Shown here: positions 40,911 through 50,022 of the stretch, piece after piece
How positions within the stretch are numbered: position 1 is the stretch's first letter
Layout: each line of letters starts with the position of its first letter
DNA from: Pseudomonas sp. efr-133-TYG-5
GTDB taxonomy: Bacteria > Pseudomonadota > Gammaproteobacteria > Pseudomonadales > Pseudomonadaceae
Direction: 5' to 3'
NCBI RefSeq assembly: GCF_030209175.1
Contig: NZ_JARVSM010000001.1
Span: forward strand, 1,550,001 to 1,614,000
DNA: 64,000 nucleotides
Program-made: the position numbers and the translations under genes
The notes under the pieces: generated by a model
Seen by the model: the letters and a program-made list of their open reading frames with translations, nothing else
Database searches by the model: none
What the model was told of the DNA's origin: nothing

Positions 40911-42062
40911 TTATTTCTTCAAACCTGCAATACACGGCGAGACAAACAACTCACCGCGCCACGCGCCCTGCACGGTGCGTTTACCAACAATCAGCCACAT
41001 CACCGCCAGCAAGCTCACCAGCACGCAGCCGACCACGCTGAAAAAACCCAGGTTCAGCGTACTGGCGAGCTTGAGGGTCGCCAGCGAATACACGCCCAGC
41101 GGGAAGGTAAAACCCCACCAGCCGAGGTTGAACGGTATGCCGTCACGCAGGTAACGCACGGTGATCAGCAGCGCGATCAACATCCACCACAGGCCGAAGC
41201 CCCACAGGGTGATGCCGGCGACCAGCCCCAGCCCGGCAGCGATTTCGCCGATACCGGGCAATCCGTTGGCGGCGAAAATGCTCGGTGCGTCGCCGCCCAG
41301 CAGCAACATGCCCAGCGCCCCGGTACCGATCGGACCGAGCGCCAGCCAGCTCGAGGCGGCCATGTTTTCGTGCGGCAGTTTATGCAGGGCCATGCGCAGC
41401 AGGAGGATGGTCAGAATGCTGAACGCCACGGGCAGGGAAAAGGCCCACAGCACGTAGCTGGTCACCAGTACCACCAGTTGCGCATGGGCGTCGGCCAGAT
41501 GCGGCGCGAGCAAGCCACCGCTGGCGGCCGCCACTTCCGCCGCCACCACTGGCAACAGCCAGACCGCGGTCATCTGATCGATGCTGTGTTCCTGGCGGGT
41601 GAACATCATGTAGGGAATCAACACGCCGCAGGCCAGCGACATGGCCACATCGAGCCACCACAACACCTCGGCGAGAGGAATCACGCCCTCGCCCCAACGT
41701 GGCAGGCCGAACAGCAGAAAGCCGTTGATGATGGTCGCCAGACCCATGGGGATGGTGCCGAAGAACATCGATACGGTGGAATGCCCGAAGATCCGTCGCG
41801 CCTCATCGAAGAACAGTATCCAGCGCGCGGCATAGGCGAAGGCAAACAGAGTGAACAACAGAATGTTGAACAGCCACAACCCTTCGGCCACCGCGTGCAA
41901 CCCGGGAATCGCCACCGGCAGTTGCGCCAGCGCGAGGGCCAGCACACCGGTGCCCATGGTCGCAGCGAACCAGTTCGGGGTGAATTGACGGATCACTTCG
42001 CGCGGATGCTGAAGCTGGCTGAAGGGTTTGATGCCGAATTTGGCGCTGTTGGGGCATATCAT
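40911..42062 (-). CDS. TDT (tellurite-resistance/dicarboxylate, SLAC1-like) family transporter
   Basis: A 383-residue membrane protein with about ten helices. It has the family opening FTPNWFAATMGTGVLALAL and later stretches FGLPRWGEGVIPLAEVLWW (split: FGLPRWGEG and LAEVLWWLD) and FNLGWWGFTFPLGVYSLAT. Relatives include TehA and fungal/bacterial sulphite or C4-dicarboxylate exporters. Two adjacent ATGs are available; 42062 has better spacing (6 bases) from AGGAG than 42065. The solute is not predictable. Confidence 0.88.
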   Translation of the reverse strand: MICPNSAKFGIKPFSQLQHPREVIRQFTPNWFAATMGTGVLALALAQLPVAIPGLHAVAEGLWLFNILLFTLFAFAYAARWILFFDEARRIFGHSTVSMFFGTIPMGLATIINGFLLFGLPRWGEGVIPLAEVLWWLDVAMSLACGVLIPYMMFTRQEHSIDQMTAVWLLPVVAAEVAAASGGLLAPHLADAHAQLVVLVTSYVLWAFSLPVAFSILTILLLRMALHKLPHENMAASSWLALGPIGTGALGMLLLGGDAPSIFAANGLPGIGEIAAGLGLVAGITLWGFGLWWMLIALLITVRYLRDGIPFNLGWWGFTFPLGVYSLATLKLASTLNLGFFSVVGCVLVSLLAVMWLIVGKRTVQGAWRGELFVSPCIAGLKK

Positions 42063-42166
42063 CATGAACTCCTGTCCTCAGGTGAGGTTGAGCCCATGGT
42101 AGAACCGAATCGAATATCTATATAACGGGTAATTTCTCTATCTATTATCTGTTTTATAAATATGCG

Positions 42167-42478
42167 TTATACGCTGCCTTCAGTCTCGATCACCAGAATG
42201 CGCGCCGCGCCCTGGGGATGGGCAACGTGCTCGGTGCCGATCGATGCATAGAAGATGTCGCCCACTTCCAGCAATGTGTGCTTCTCCTCGCCCGCTTCGC
42301 GATAGCGCATCTGCACTTGCCCATCGAGCACGACAAACACTTCCTCGCCGTCATTGGTGTGCCACTTGTACGGCTGATCGGTCCAGTGCAGGCGCGTGGT
42401 GATGCCGTTCATGCTGGCAATGTCGAGAGCTCCCCAGGCACGTTCGGCGGTGAAGGATTTGCTGCGGATAATCTTCAT
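42167..42478 (-). CDS. small cupin-domain protein
   Basis: A 103-residue single-domain cupin. The region YKWHTNDGEEVFVVLDGQVQM (split: WHTNDGEEVFVVL and DGQVQM) is cupin motif 1 with metal-binding His and Glu. The region VGDIFYASIGTEHVAHP contains the motif 2 His. Such proteins bind a metal and a small ligand or carry out simple isomerase/dioxygenase reactions. No specific role can be assigned. Confidence 0.85.
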   Translation of the reverse strand: MKIIRSKSFTAERAWGALDIASMNGITTRLHWTDQPYKWHTNDGEEVFVVLDGQVQMRYREAGEEKHTLLEVGDIFYASIGTEHVAHPQGAARILVIETEGSV

Positions 42479-42530
42479 GAGTCGATCCGTGAAAAGAAGG
42501 GTCGGCCAAGGCTAACCGAAACGCCGGCGC

Positions 42531-43718
42531 TTATGGAGCGCTGCACACCTTTGGTGTTGGCGCACGCAGGCTCAACAGCAGCGCCGCGAGCGCCAGCACG
42601 ATCAGCACTGCGCCATAGCCCTCGGTGGTAACAAGCAGGCCGTAACTGCGGCTCAAGTGCCCGGCCAGCAGCGCCGGCAGGCAGAACGCCAGATAACTCA
42701 GCGCGTAATACGCCGACATCAAACCCGCCCGTTCATGCGGCAAGGCCAGTGGCACCAGGCTGCGCACCGCGCCGAGGAAGCCCGAACCAAAGCCGCAACC
42801 GGCGACCAGCGTGCCGAAGAAAAACAGCGCCAGACTGGCACTGTGCACGCCGAGCAGAATCAGCAGCACGCCAATAGGCAACAGGCTGGCGCCGATTTGC
42901 AGGGCTTTGCCCGCGGGGCGATTGCGCAGAGTGAAGATCATCAAGGCACCGGTCACGGTCAACGCCGAAACGGTAGCGCCGCCGATCAGGTTCGAAGTCG
43001 AACCAGTGGCGGTGCGCACCAGCGACGGCGCCAGCGAGGCAAAAAAGCCGCCGAGGGCCCAGGTCGCAGTGTTCAGCGGCAGCACGCGCCACAGGGTCGA
43101 ACGCGCCTGAACAGGCACATGCAGGGTCGGTCGCAGCGAAGCCCAGGCCCCGGCTTGCGGCGCGACACTTTCCGGCAGTCGCCAGACATACAGCCCCTGC
43201 AACACAAACAGCGCCAGCAGCAGCCAGTAGGTCAACTGCAACGGCGCTGGTGCGAATTCGGCCAACAGCCCGCAGCCCAAACCACCCAAGGCCATGCCCA
43301 ACAACGGCGCGACGCTGTTGACCAGCGGCCCCTGCTGCCGGTCGGTATCGAGCAGCGTCGCACTGAGCACCGCCGTGGCCATGCCGGTGGCAAAGCCCTG
43401 CAACACCCGCGCGCCGATCAGCCAGGCCACGCTGTCGGCATGGATGAACAGCAGCATCGCCAACGCATTCAGCACGACAGCCGCGAAAATCACCGGTTTG
43501 CGTCCCAGGTGGTCCGACAACGAGCCGACCGTCAGCAGCGCCGCCAGCAAACTCAAGGCGTAGACGGCGAAAATCAGGGTCAGCACCGCTGCCGAAAAGT
43601 GCAGTTGCTCCTGATACAGGTGATACAACGGCGTCGGTGCCGTGGAAGCGGCGAGAAAACTGAGCAAGGTGATCGCCAGAAACCACAGGCTGGAACGCTT
43701 CGAAACAAGGCTGGACAT
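42531..43718 (-). CDS. MFS exporter divergent from a TetR regulator
   Basis: A 395-residue, 12-helix major facilitator. The loop 2-3 motif appears as GSLSDHLGRKPVIFAA, and the opening TAPTPLYHLYQ is typical of DHA1-like efflux members. ATG at 43718 is chosen because the longer frame would include the operator region. It faces a tetR gene across about 90 bases that contain two inverted repeats. This is the standard layout of a ligand-induced efflux pump. The drug or metabolite exported is unknown. Confidence 0.88.
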   Translation of the reverse strand: MSSLVSKRSSLWFLAITLLSFLAASTAPTPLYHLYQEQLHFSAAVLTLIFAVYALSLLAALLTVGSLSDHLGRKPVIFAAVVLNALAMLLFIHADSVAWLIGARVLQGFATGMATAVLSATLLDTDRQQGPLVNSVAPLLGMALGGLGCGLLAEFAPAPLQLTYWLLLALFVLQGLYVWRLPESVAPQAGAWASLRPTLHVPVQARSTLWRVLPLNTATWALGGFFASLAPSLVRTATGSTSNLIGGATVSALTVTGALMIFTLRNRPAGKALQIGASLLPIGVLLILLGVHSASLALFFFGTLVAGCGFGSGFLGAVRSLVPLALPHERAGLMSAYYALSYLAFCLPALLAGHLSRSYGLLVTTEGYGAVLIVLALAALLLSLRAPTPKVCSAP

Positions 43719-43720
43719 GG

Positions 43721-43763
43721 GCACACTCCGCAAAAGCTAATTTTTTGCTTTTACGCAGTGTGC
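43721..43763. promoter_or_regulatory. large imperfect palindrome before the MFS gene
   Basis: Arms 43721-43737 (GCACACTCCGCAAAAGC) and 43747-43763 (GCTTTTACGCAGTGTGC) are complementary at 15 of 17 positions around a 9-base AT-rich loop. It starts 3 bases upstream of the MFS start codon, so it is a candidate TetR-family operator or leader hairpin. Confidence 0.6.
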
Positions 43764-43775
43764 TCGCGGCCTGAG

Positions 43776-43800
43776 CTTAAAGCAAATTCTTTGTGTTAAG
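43776..43800. promoter_or_regulatory. second inverted repeat, before tetR
   Basis: CTTAAAGCAAA and TTTGTGTTAAG pair at 9 of 11 positions around TTC, ending 9 bases before the tetR start codon. It is a plausible autoregulatory operator. Confidence 0.45.
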
Positions 43801-43809
43801 GTCTGGCGC

Positions 43810-44352
43810 ATGACTATTAAAGAAGGTTTACGCCCGGGTGGTCGCAGCGCCCGGGTGCAGGAATCGATTCACTCGGCTGTCCGCGCACTCCTCGACGAAC
43901 AGGACCGTGCCAGCGTGACCGTGCCGCAGATCGCTGCGCGCGCCGGCGTTACGCCGTCGACCATCTACCGGCGCTGGGGCGATCTGGCCGCCCTGCTGGC
44001 CGACGTCGCCCTGGCCCGCATGCGCCCCGACAGCGAACCGGCGCAGACCGGCAGCCTGCGCGGCGATATCCGCGCCTGGGCCGAACAGTACCTCGATGAA
44101 ATGAGCTCGGAGCCGGGGCGCCACATGATGCGCGACGTGCAGGCCAGTGCCACGCCGGGGTATTGCGTGACGATCCTCGGCGCGCAGTTGCAGACCATCA
44201 TTGAGCGTCACCCGAGCGAAGCCGCGCCGAGTGTTGATCGTCTGATCAATCTGGTGGTGGCGCCGGTGGTGTTCCGCATTCTGTTTTCGGCGGCGGCACT
44301 GGAGGTGGATGAGCTGCATCGGTTGATCGATATTGCGCTACAACAGGACTGA
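43810..44352 (+). CDS. TetR/AcrR family transcriptional regulator
   Basis: A 180-residue repressor. The N-terminal helix-turn-helix (about 15-62) contains VTVPQIAARAGVTPSTIYRRWG; the rest is a ligand-binding/dimerisation domain of the TetR_C_16-like kind. It is divergent from the MFS exporter and should repress it until an inducer binds. A REPIN follows. Confidence 0.9.
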   Translation: MTIKEGLRPGGRSARVQESIHSAVRALLDEQDRASVTVPQIAARAGVTPSTIYRRWGDLAALLADVALARMRPDSEPAQTGSLRGDIRAWAEQYLDEMSSEPGRHMMRDVQASATPGYCVTILGAQLQTIIERHPSEAAPSVDRLINLVVAPVVFRILFSAAALEVDELHRLIDIALQQD

Positions 44353-44450
44353 CGCTTTCGCTGGCAAGCCAGCTCCCACAGGATCTGTGATGTCACAGGA
44401 TATGCGTCCACTGAAGATCCCTGTGAGAGCTGGCTTGCCAGCGATGAGGC
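44353..44450. repeat. REPIN downstream of tetR
   Basis: Arms GCTTTCGCTGGCAAGCCAGC and GAGCTGGCTTGCCAGCGATG are inverted around about 55 bases. This is the GGCTTGCCAGC subtype. Confidence 0.85.
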
Positions 44451-44598
44451 CTGAACGGTCACTCCAAAAACCACCCGGTTTCACACCTGCGACACCCGGC
44501 CACGCCACGACCTTGGTCGACACTGACTAACCGCCGCGCGCGTGCGAGACTGTTCGCCCGGGCAGGAGTGCCGGGGAGTCTTCTGTCGGGAGTGTTGC

Positions 44599-47500
44599 AT
44601 GTCGTTGTCCACCGGGCTGATCGCCGCCGTCGCCCTGGCCTATATGGCCATCATGTTTGCTATCGCCTTCTACGGCGACCGTCGCAGCGCGCCCCTGCCG
44701 CCACGGGTGCGGGCGTGGGTGTATAGCCTGTCGCTGGCGGTCTACTGCACCAGCTGGACCTTCTTCGGCGCGGTCGGCCAGGCCGCCGAACAGCTGTGGT
44801 CATTCCTGCCGATCTACCTGGGGCCGATCCTGCTGTTGCTGGGCGCGCCGTGGGTCCTGCAGAAAATGGTGATGATCAGCAAACAGGAGAACATCACCTC
44901 CATCGCCGACTTCATTGCCGCCCGCTATGGCAAATCGCAATCGCTGGCGGTGGTGGTCGCACTGATCTGCCTGGTCGGCGTGCTGCCTTATATTGCCCTG
45001 CAACTGAAGGGCATCGTCCTCGGCGTCAACCTGCTGATCGGCGCCGGTGCCGACGCCATGGGCACCCGCGCCCAGGACACCGCGCTGATCGTGTCGCTGG
45101 TGCTGGCGCTGTTCACCATCGTGTTCGGCACGCGCAACCTCGACGCCACCGAGCACCACCGGGGCATGGTGCTGGCGATTGCCTTCGAATCGCTGGTCAA
45201 GCTGTTCGCCTTTCTCGCCGTCGGCGCCTTCGTCACCTACGGCCTGTACGACGGCTTCGACGACCTGTTCAACCAGGCGATGCTCGCGCCGCGCCTGGAG
45301 CAGTACTGGAAGGAAACCATCAACTGGCCGTCGATGGTGGTGCAGACCGGCGTGGCGATGATGGCGATCATCTGCCTGCCCCGGCAGTTCCACGTCACCG
45401 TGGTGGAAAACATCGATCCGCAGGACCTGCGCCTGGCCAAATGGGTGTTTCCGACCTACCTCGCCCTGGCAGCGCTGTTTGTCGTGCCGATTGCCCTGGC
45501 CGGGCAGATGATGCTGCCCAGCTCGGTCATCCCCGACTCGTTCGTCATCAGCCTGCCGCTGGCCCAGGCCCATCCGGCCCTGGCGGTGCTGGCCTTTATC
45601 GGTGGCGCGTCGGCGGCCACCGGCATGGTGATCGTCGCCAGCGTGGCGCTGTCGACCATGGTCTCCAACGATATGCTGCTGCCCTGGCTGTTGCGCCGCA
45701 ACAATGCCGAGCGCCCGTTCGAGGTGTTCCGCCAGTGGATGCTCTCGGTGCGCCGGGTCAGCATCGTGGTGATCCTGCTGCTGGCGTATGTCAGCTACCG
45801 CCTGCTCGGCTCGACCGCGAGCCTGGCCACCATCGGCCAGATCGCCTTCGCGGCGGTGACACAACTGGCCCCGGCCATGCTCGGCGCGCTGTACTGGAAA
45901 CAGGCCAACCGCCGCGGTGTGTTCGCCGGACTCGCCACGGGTACCTTCCTGTGGTTCTACACCTTGATCCTGCCGATTGCCGCGCGCAGCCTCGGCTGGT
46001 CGCTGGAGGCGTTCCCCGGCCTGGCGTGGCTGCACAGCAACCCGCTGAACCTGCCGATCACCCCGCTGACCCAAGGCGTGGTGCTGTCGCTGGCGGGCAA
46101 TTTCACCCTGTTCGCCTGGGTTTCGGTGCTGTCGCGCACCCGCGTCTCGGAACACTGGCAGGCCGGTCGTTTCATCGGCCAGGAAATCAGCGCGCGGCCG
46201 AGTGCACGCTCGATGCTGGCGGTGCAGATTGACGACCTGCTGCAACTGGCCGCGCGCTTTGTCGGCGAAGAACGCGCCCGCCAGAGTTTCATTCGTTTCG
46301 CCTACCGCCAGGGTAAAGGCTTCAACCCGAATCAGAATGCCGACGGCGAATGGATCGCCCACACCGAACGCTTGCTGGCCGGCGTACTTGGCGCCTCTTC
46401 GACGCGCGCTGTAGTAAAAGCCGCCATTGAAGGTCGGGAAATGCAGCTGGAGGACGTCGTGCGGATCGCCGACGAAGCTTCGGAAGTGCTGCAGTTCAAC
46501 CGCGCCCTGCTGCAAGGCGCCATCGAAAACATCACCCAGGGCATCAGCGTGGTCGACCAGTCGTTGAAACTGGTGGCCTGGAACCGTCGCTATCTGGAGC
46601 TGTTCAACTACCCGGACGGCCTGATCAGCGTCGGCCGGCCGATTGCCGACATCATTCGCTACAACGCCGAACGCGGTCTGTGCGGCCCCGGCGAGGCGGA
46701 AGTGCACGTCGCCCGACGCCTGCACTGGATGCGCCAGGGCCGCGCGCACACCTCGGAACGGCTGTTCCCCAACGGCCGGGTGATCGAGCTGATCGGCAAC
46801 CCGATGCCCGGCGGCGGCTTTGTCATGAGTTTTACCGACATCACCGCGTTCCGCGAAGCCGAGCAGGCGCTGACCGAAGCCAACGAAGGGCTGGAGCAAC
46901 GGGTCAGCGAACGCACCCAGGAGCTGTCGCAACTCAACCTCGCGCTGACCGAGGCCAAGGGCAACGCCGAGGCTGCCAACCAGTCGAAAACCCGCTTCCT
47001 CGCGGCGGTCAGCCACGATCTGATGCAACCGCTGAACGCCGCGCGGCTGTTCTCCGCTGCCCTCTCCCACCAGGAAGATGGCTTGAGCGGCGAGGCGCAG
47101 AAACTGGTGCAGCATCTCGACAGTTCACTGCGCTCGGCCGAAGACCTGATCAGCGACCTGCTGGACATTTCCCGCCTGGAAAACGGCAAGATCAACCCGG
47201 ACCGCAAGCCGTTCGCGGTCAACGAACTGTTCGACACCCTCGGCGCCGAATTCAAGGCGCTGGCCCAGGAACAGGGCCTGAGTTTCCGCGTGCGCGGCAG
47301 CCACTTGCGCATCGACAGCGACATCAAGCTGCTGCGCCGGATCCTGCAGAACTTCCTAACCAACGCCTTTCGCTATGCCAAGGGCCCGGTTCTGCTCGGG
47401 GTACGCCGCCGCGCCGGCGAGGTGTGCCTGGAGGTGTGGGATCGCGGGCCGGGGATTCCGGAAGACAAGCAGCAGGTGATTTTCGAGGAGTTCAAACGCC

Positions 47501-48069
47501 TCGACAGCCATCAGACCCGCGCCGAGAAAGGTCTCGGGCTGGGCCTGGCGATTGCCGATGGCCTGTGTCGGGTGCTCGGCCACACGCTGCGCGTGCGATC
47601 CTGGCCGGGGCGCGGCAGTGTGTTCAGTGTCCGCGTGCCGCTGGCCCGGGCGCAGGCAGTGCCGACCAGCGCGGCGGTGGAGCTCAATGGCAAACTGCTC
47701 GGCGGCGCGCAGGTGCTGTGCATCGACAACGAAGACAGCATCCTGATCGGCATGAACAGCCTGCTGACCCGCTGGGGCTGCCAGGTGTGGACGGCGCGCA
47801 ATCGCGAGGAATGCGCAGCGCTGCTCAGCGACGGCGTGCGCCCGCAACTGGCGCTGGTGGACTATCACCTCGATCACGGCGAAACCGGTACCGAGCTGAT
47901 GGCCTGGCTGCGCACCACGCTGGGTGAGCCGATTCCGGGGGTGGTGATCAGCGCCGACGGCCATCCGGAAACCGTGGCGCAGGTGCATGCGGCAGGCCTG
48001 GATTATCTGGCCAAACCGGTTAAACCGGCGGCGTTGCGCGCGTTGTTGAGTCGTTATCTACCGCTGTGA
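44599..48069 (+). CDS. mxtR: SSS-transporter-linked hybrid sensor kinase (MxtR/CrbS-like)
   Basis: A 1156-residue fusion. Residues about 1-530 form a sodium/solute symporter-like domain of about 13 helices (SKQENITSIADFIAARYGKS is the SLC5-type helix 3 region). A PAS domain (about 645-760), a coiled coil (about 765-800), a HisKA domain with phospho-accepting His in AVSHDLMQPLNAARL (near 806) and a HATPase (DRGPGIPEDK, GLGLGLAIADGL) follow. A C-terminal receiver has its Asp in LALVDYHLDHG (near 1087). Domain order and size match MxtR/CrbS, which with ErdR/CrbR governs acetate use in pseudomonads and vibrios. ATG at 44599 begins the first helix; no partner regulator is adjacent. Confidence 0.87.
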   Translation: MSLSTGLIAAVALAYMAIMFAIAFYGDRRSAPLPPRVRAWVYSLSLAVYCTSWTFFGAVGQAAEQLWSFLPIYLGPILLLLGAPWVLQKMVMISKQENITSIADFIAARYGKSQSLAVVVALICLVGVLPYIALQLKGIVLGVNLLIGAGADAMGTRAQDTALIVSLVLALFTIVFGTRNLDATEHHRGMVLAIAFESLVKLFAFLAVGAFVTYGLYDGFDDLFNQAMLAPRLEQYWKETINWPSMVVQTGVAMMAIICLPRQFHVTVVENIDPQDLRLAKWVFPTYLALAALFVVPIALAGQMMLPSSVIPDSFVISLPLAQAHPALAVLAFIGGASAATGMVIVASVALSTMVSNDMLLPWLLRRNNAERPFEVFRQWMLSVRRVSIVVILLLAYVSYRLLGSTASLATIGQIAFAAVTQLAPAMLGALYWKQANRRGVFAGLATGTFLWFYTLILPIAARSLGWSLEAFPGLAWLHSNPLNLPITPLTQGVVLSLAGNFTLFAWVSVLSRTRVSEHWQAGRFIGQEISARPSARSMLAVQIDDLLQLAARFVGEERARQSFIRFAYRQGKGFNPNQNADGEWIAHTERLLAGVLGASSTRAVVKAAIEGREMQLEDVVRIADEASEVLQFNRALLQGAIENITQGISVVDQSLKLVAWNRRYLELFNYPDGLISVGRPIADIIRYNAERGLCGPGEAEVHVARRLHWMRQGRAHTSERLFPNGRVIELIGNPMPGGGFVMSFTDITAFREAEQALTEANEGLEQRVSERTQELSQLNLALTEAKGNAEAANQSKTRFLAAVSHDLMQPLNAARLFSAALSHQEDGLSGEAQKLVQHLDSSLRSAEDLISDLLDISRLENGKINPDRKPFAVNELFDTLGAEFKALAQEQGLSFRVRGSHLRIDSDIKLLRRILQNFLTNAFRYAKGPVLLGVRRRAGEVCLEVWDRGPGIPEDKQQVIFEEFKRLDSHQTRAEKGLGLGLAIADGLCRVLGHTLRVRSWPGRGSVFSVRVPLARAQAVPTSAAVELNGKLLGGAQVLCIDNEDSILIGMNSLLTRWGCQVWTARNREECAALLSDGVRPQLALVDYHLDHGETGTELMAWLRTTLGEPIPGVVISADGHPETVAQVHAAGLDYLAKPVKPAALRALLSRYLPL

Positions 48070-48080
48070 AGCAAACGACG

Positions 48081-48152
48081 GCCGCCGGCGGCGGCAGCGC
48101 CTGCACGGGATTGGCATACATCCGGTCGGCGCTGCCGGCGGCGGCGATCGCC
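48081..48152. repeat. GCCGCC-type inverted repeat after mxtR
   Basis: GGCAGCGCC (48093-48101) and GGCGCTGCC (48128-48136) pair, extended by GC-rich GCCGCCGGCGGC flanks. The sequence resembles the repeat at 18956-19035 and lies between converging genes. Confidence 0.6.
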
Positions 48153-48158
48153 TGAGCT

Positions 48159-49643
48159 TCACTCTGGCAGTTCGACCAGCCCGTCAGCGTCGGTCATGGC
48201 CCGCTCCAGCAAATCTGCCGGCAGGCTTTTGCTCGCCCGTGCGCCAAGCAGCTTGAGCTGCTCGCTGCGACTGACCAGGTTGCCACGCCCTTCGGTGAGT
48301 TTGTTGCGGGCGGCGCTGTAGGCCTTGTCCAGTTGTTGCAGGCGATTGCCGACTTCATCCAGATCCTGGATGAACAGCACGAACTTGTCGTACAGCCAGC
48401 CGGCGCGCTCGGCAATTTCCCGGGCGTTCTGGCTCTGCCGTTCCTGCTTCCACAGACTGTCGATCACCCGCAGCGTCGCCAGCAGCGTGGTCGGGCTGAC
48501 AATCACGATATTACGGTCGAAGGCTTCCTGAAACAGCGCCGGCTCGGCCTGCAACGCGGCGGAAAATGCCGCTTCGATGGGCACGAACAACAACACGAAA
48601 TCGAGGCTGTGCAAGCCTTCCAGGCGTTTGTAATCCTTGCCGGCGAGGCCTTTGACGTGGCTGCGCAGAGACAGCACGTGCTGTTTCATCGCAATCTGCC
48701 CGAGGGCCTCGTCGTCGGCGGCCACGTACTGCTGATACGCGGTGAGACTGACCTTGGAATCGACCACCACCTGCTTGTCGCCCGGCAGATAAATGATCAC
48801 GTCCGGCTGGAAGCGCTCGCCGTCGGGGCCCTTGAGATTGACCTGGGTCTGGTACTCGCGGCCCTTCTCCAGTCCGGCATGCTCCAGCACCCGTTCGAGG
48901 ATCAACTCACCCCAGTTGCCCTGGGTTTTCTGGCCCTTGAGGGCGCGCGTCAGGTTGGTCGCTTCGTCGCTCAGGCGCAGGTTCAATTGCTGCAGGCGCT
49001 CCAGCTCCTTGGCCAGCGAGAAGCGCTCGCGGGCCTCGGCCTGATAGCTTTCCTCGACACGTTTTTCGAAGGACTGGATGCGTTCCTTCAGCGGATCGAG
49101 CAACTGCCCGAGGCGCTGCTGGCTGGTCTCGGCGAAACGTTGTTCGCGCTCATCGAAAATCTTCCCGGCCAGCTCGGCGAATTGCGCCCGCAACTCGTCG
49201 CGGGAACCTTGCAGGTCGTTGAGACGTTGTTGATGGCTTTCCTGTTGCTCGCGCAGTTCGGCGTTCAGCGAGGCGGCCTGGGCATCGAGACGGCGCAGTT
49301 CGGCTTCTTTGTTGGCGCGCTCGAGATTCCAGGCGTGGGCGGCGTCGCGGGCGTCGTCGCGCTCGATCTGCAGCAGCTCGACTTCGCGGCGCACGGCGGC
49401 GAGATCCGCCTGTTTCGCGGCATTGGCCTGGCCAAGGTCGGCCATTTCATCGCGGCAGGCCTCGAGTTGCGCGTTGAGGCCATCCTGGGCCATCTGCGCC
49501 ATGGCCAGACGCTCCTCGAGCAGCGCGACGTCAGCCTGGGCGCTGGCGGCCCGGCGCTGCAGTTGCCAGGCCAGTGCCAGCAGCGGCAACCCCGCGCCCG
49601 CCAGGCCGAGCAGCACGCTGGTCAAGTCCATCGCCATAGTCAT
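48159..49643 (-). CDS. rmuC: DNA recombination protein RmuC
   Basis: A 494-residue protein with an N-terminal membrane helix (about 6-26) and a long coiled coil (about 30-220). A conserved nuclease-fold domain (about 225-440) follows, with ALKGQKTQGNWGE, YQTQVNLKGPDGERFQPDVI (exactly 20 residues) and KQVVVDSKVSL. RmuC limits inversions at short inverted repeats. Several close ATGs exist (49643, 49637, 49631); the start is uncertain by up to four codons. Confidence 0.92.
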   Translation of the reverse strand: MTMAMDLTSVLLGLAGAGLPLLALAWQLQRRAASAQADVALLEERLAMAQMAQDGLNAQLEACRDEMADLGQANAAKQADLAAVRREVELLQIERDDARDAAHAWNLERANKEAELRRLDAQAASLNAELREQQESHQQRLNDLQGSRDELRAQFAELAGKIFDEREQRFAETSQQRLGQLLDPLKERIQSFEKRVEESYQAEARERFSLAKELERLQQLNLRLSDEATNLTRALKGQKTQGNWGELILERVLEHAGLEKGREYQTQVNLKGPDGERFQPDVIIYLPGDKQVVVDSKVSLTAYQQYVAADDEALGQIAMKQHVLSLRSHVKGLAGKDYKRLEGLHSLDFVLLFVPIEAAFSAALQAEPALFQEAFDRNIVIVSPTTLLATLRVIDSLWKQERQSQNAREIAERAGWLYDKFVLFIQDLDEVGNRLQQLDKAYSAARNKLTEGRGNLVSRSEQLKLLGARASKSLPADLLERAMTDADGLVELPE

Positions 49644-49698
49644 TCCCGCCGATCCGATAAAGCCTGAAGGTTAACCAAGGCGTCAGGTCTTGGACAGC

Positions 49699-50022
49699 TC
49701 AGTCTTCGATGAGGCCGAGTTCCTGTTGCGCGCGTCGATCACCGGCGCGGGCGGCCTGGCGCAGCAGGTCCTGACCGATACGCCGATCGCGGGCGTTGCC
49801 GCATTCACGGCACATCAACTGGCCGAGACGGCTCTGCGCAGCAACCACGCCTTCCCGCGCCGGTTGCTTGAGCAGGCGGCCAGCCAAGTGCTTGGCATTC
49901 TGCGTGGCGCCCAGGCGCGGGCTGTCCAGCAGCCATTCGGCCACACGTACGGAAAATCGCTTGGGAGCGGTAACACCGGGAGGTTGCGAGGTAACAGCGT
50001 CTGATACTGAGCGAAACTTCAT
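49699..50022 (-). CDS. small Sel1-like repeat protein
   Basis: A 107-residue protein rich in Arg and Ala. The C-terminal part carries one or two Sel1-like helices (AAQSRLGQLMCRECGNARDR, IGQDLLRQAARAGDRRAQQEL; the second written in parts IGQDLLRQAARAG and DRRAQQEL). I chose ATG at 50022 because upstream codons read as low-complexity spacer containing a DnaA-box-like site. Function unknown. Confidence 0.65.
   Translation of the reverse strand: MKFRSVSDAVTSQPPGVTAPKRFSVRVAEWLLDSPRLGATQNAKHLAGRLLKQPAREGVVAAQSRLGQLMCRECGNARDRRIGQDLLRQAARAGDRRAQQELGLIED

Noticed and set aside
44800..47115. 771-codon minus-strand ORF opposite mxtR
   Set aside because: His/Arg/Gln-rich antisense shadow; the plus strand encodes an intact kinase with all motifs.
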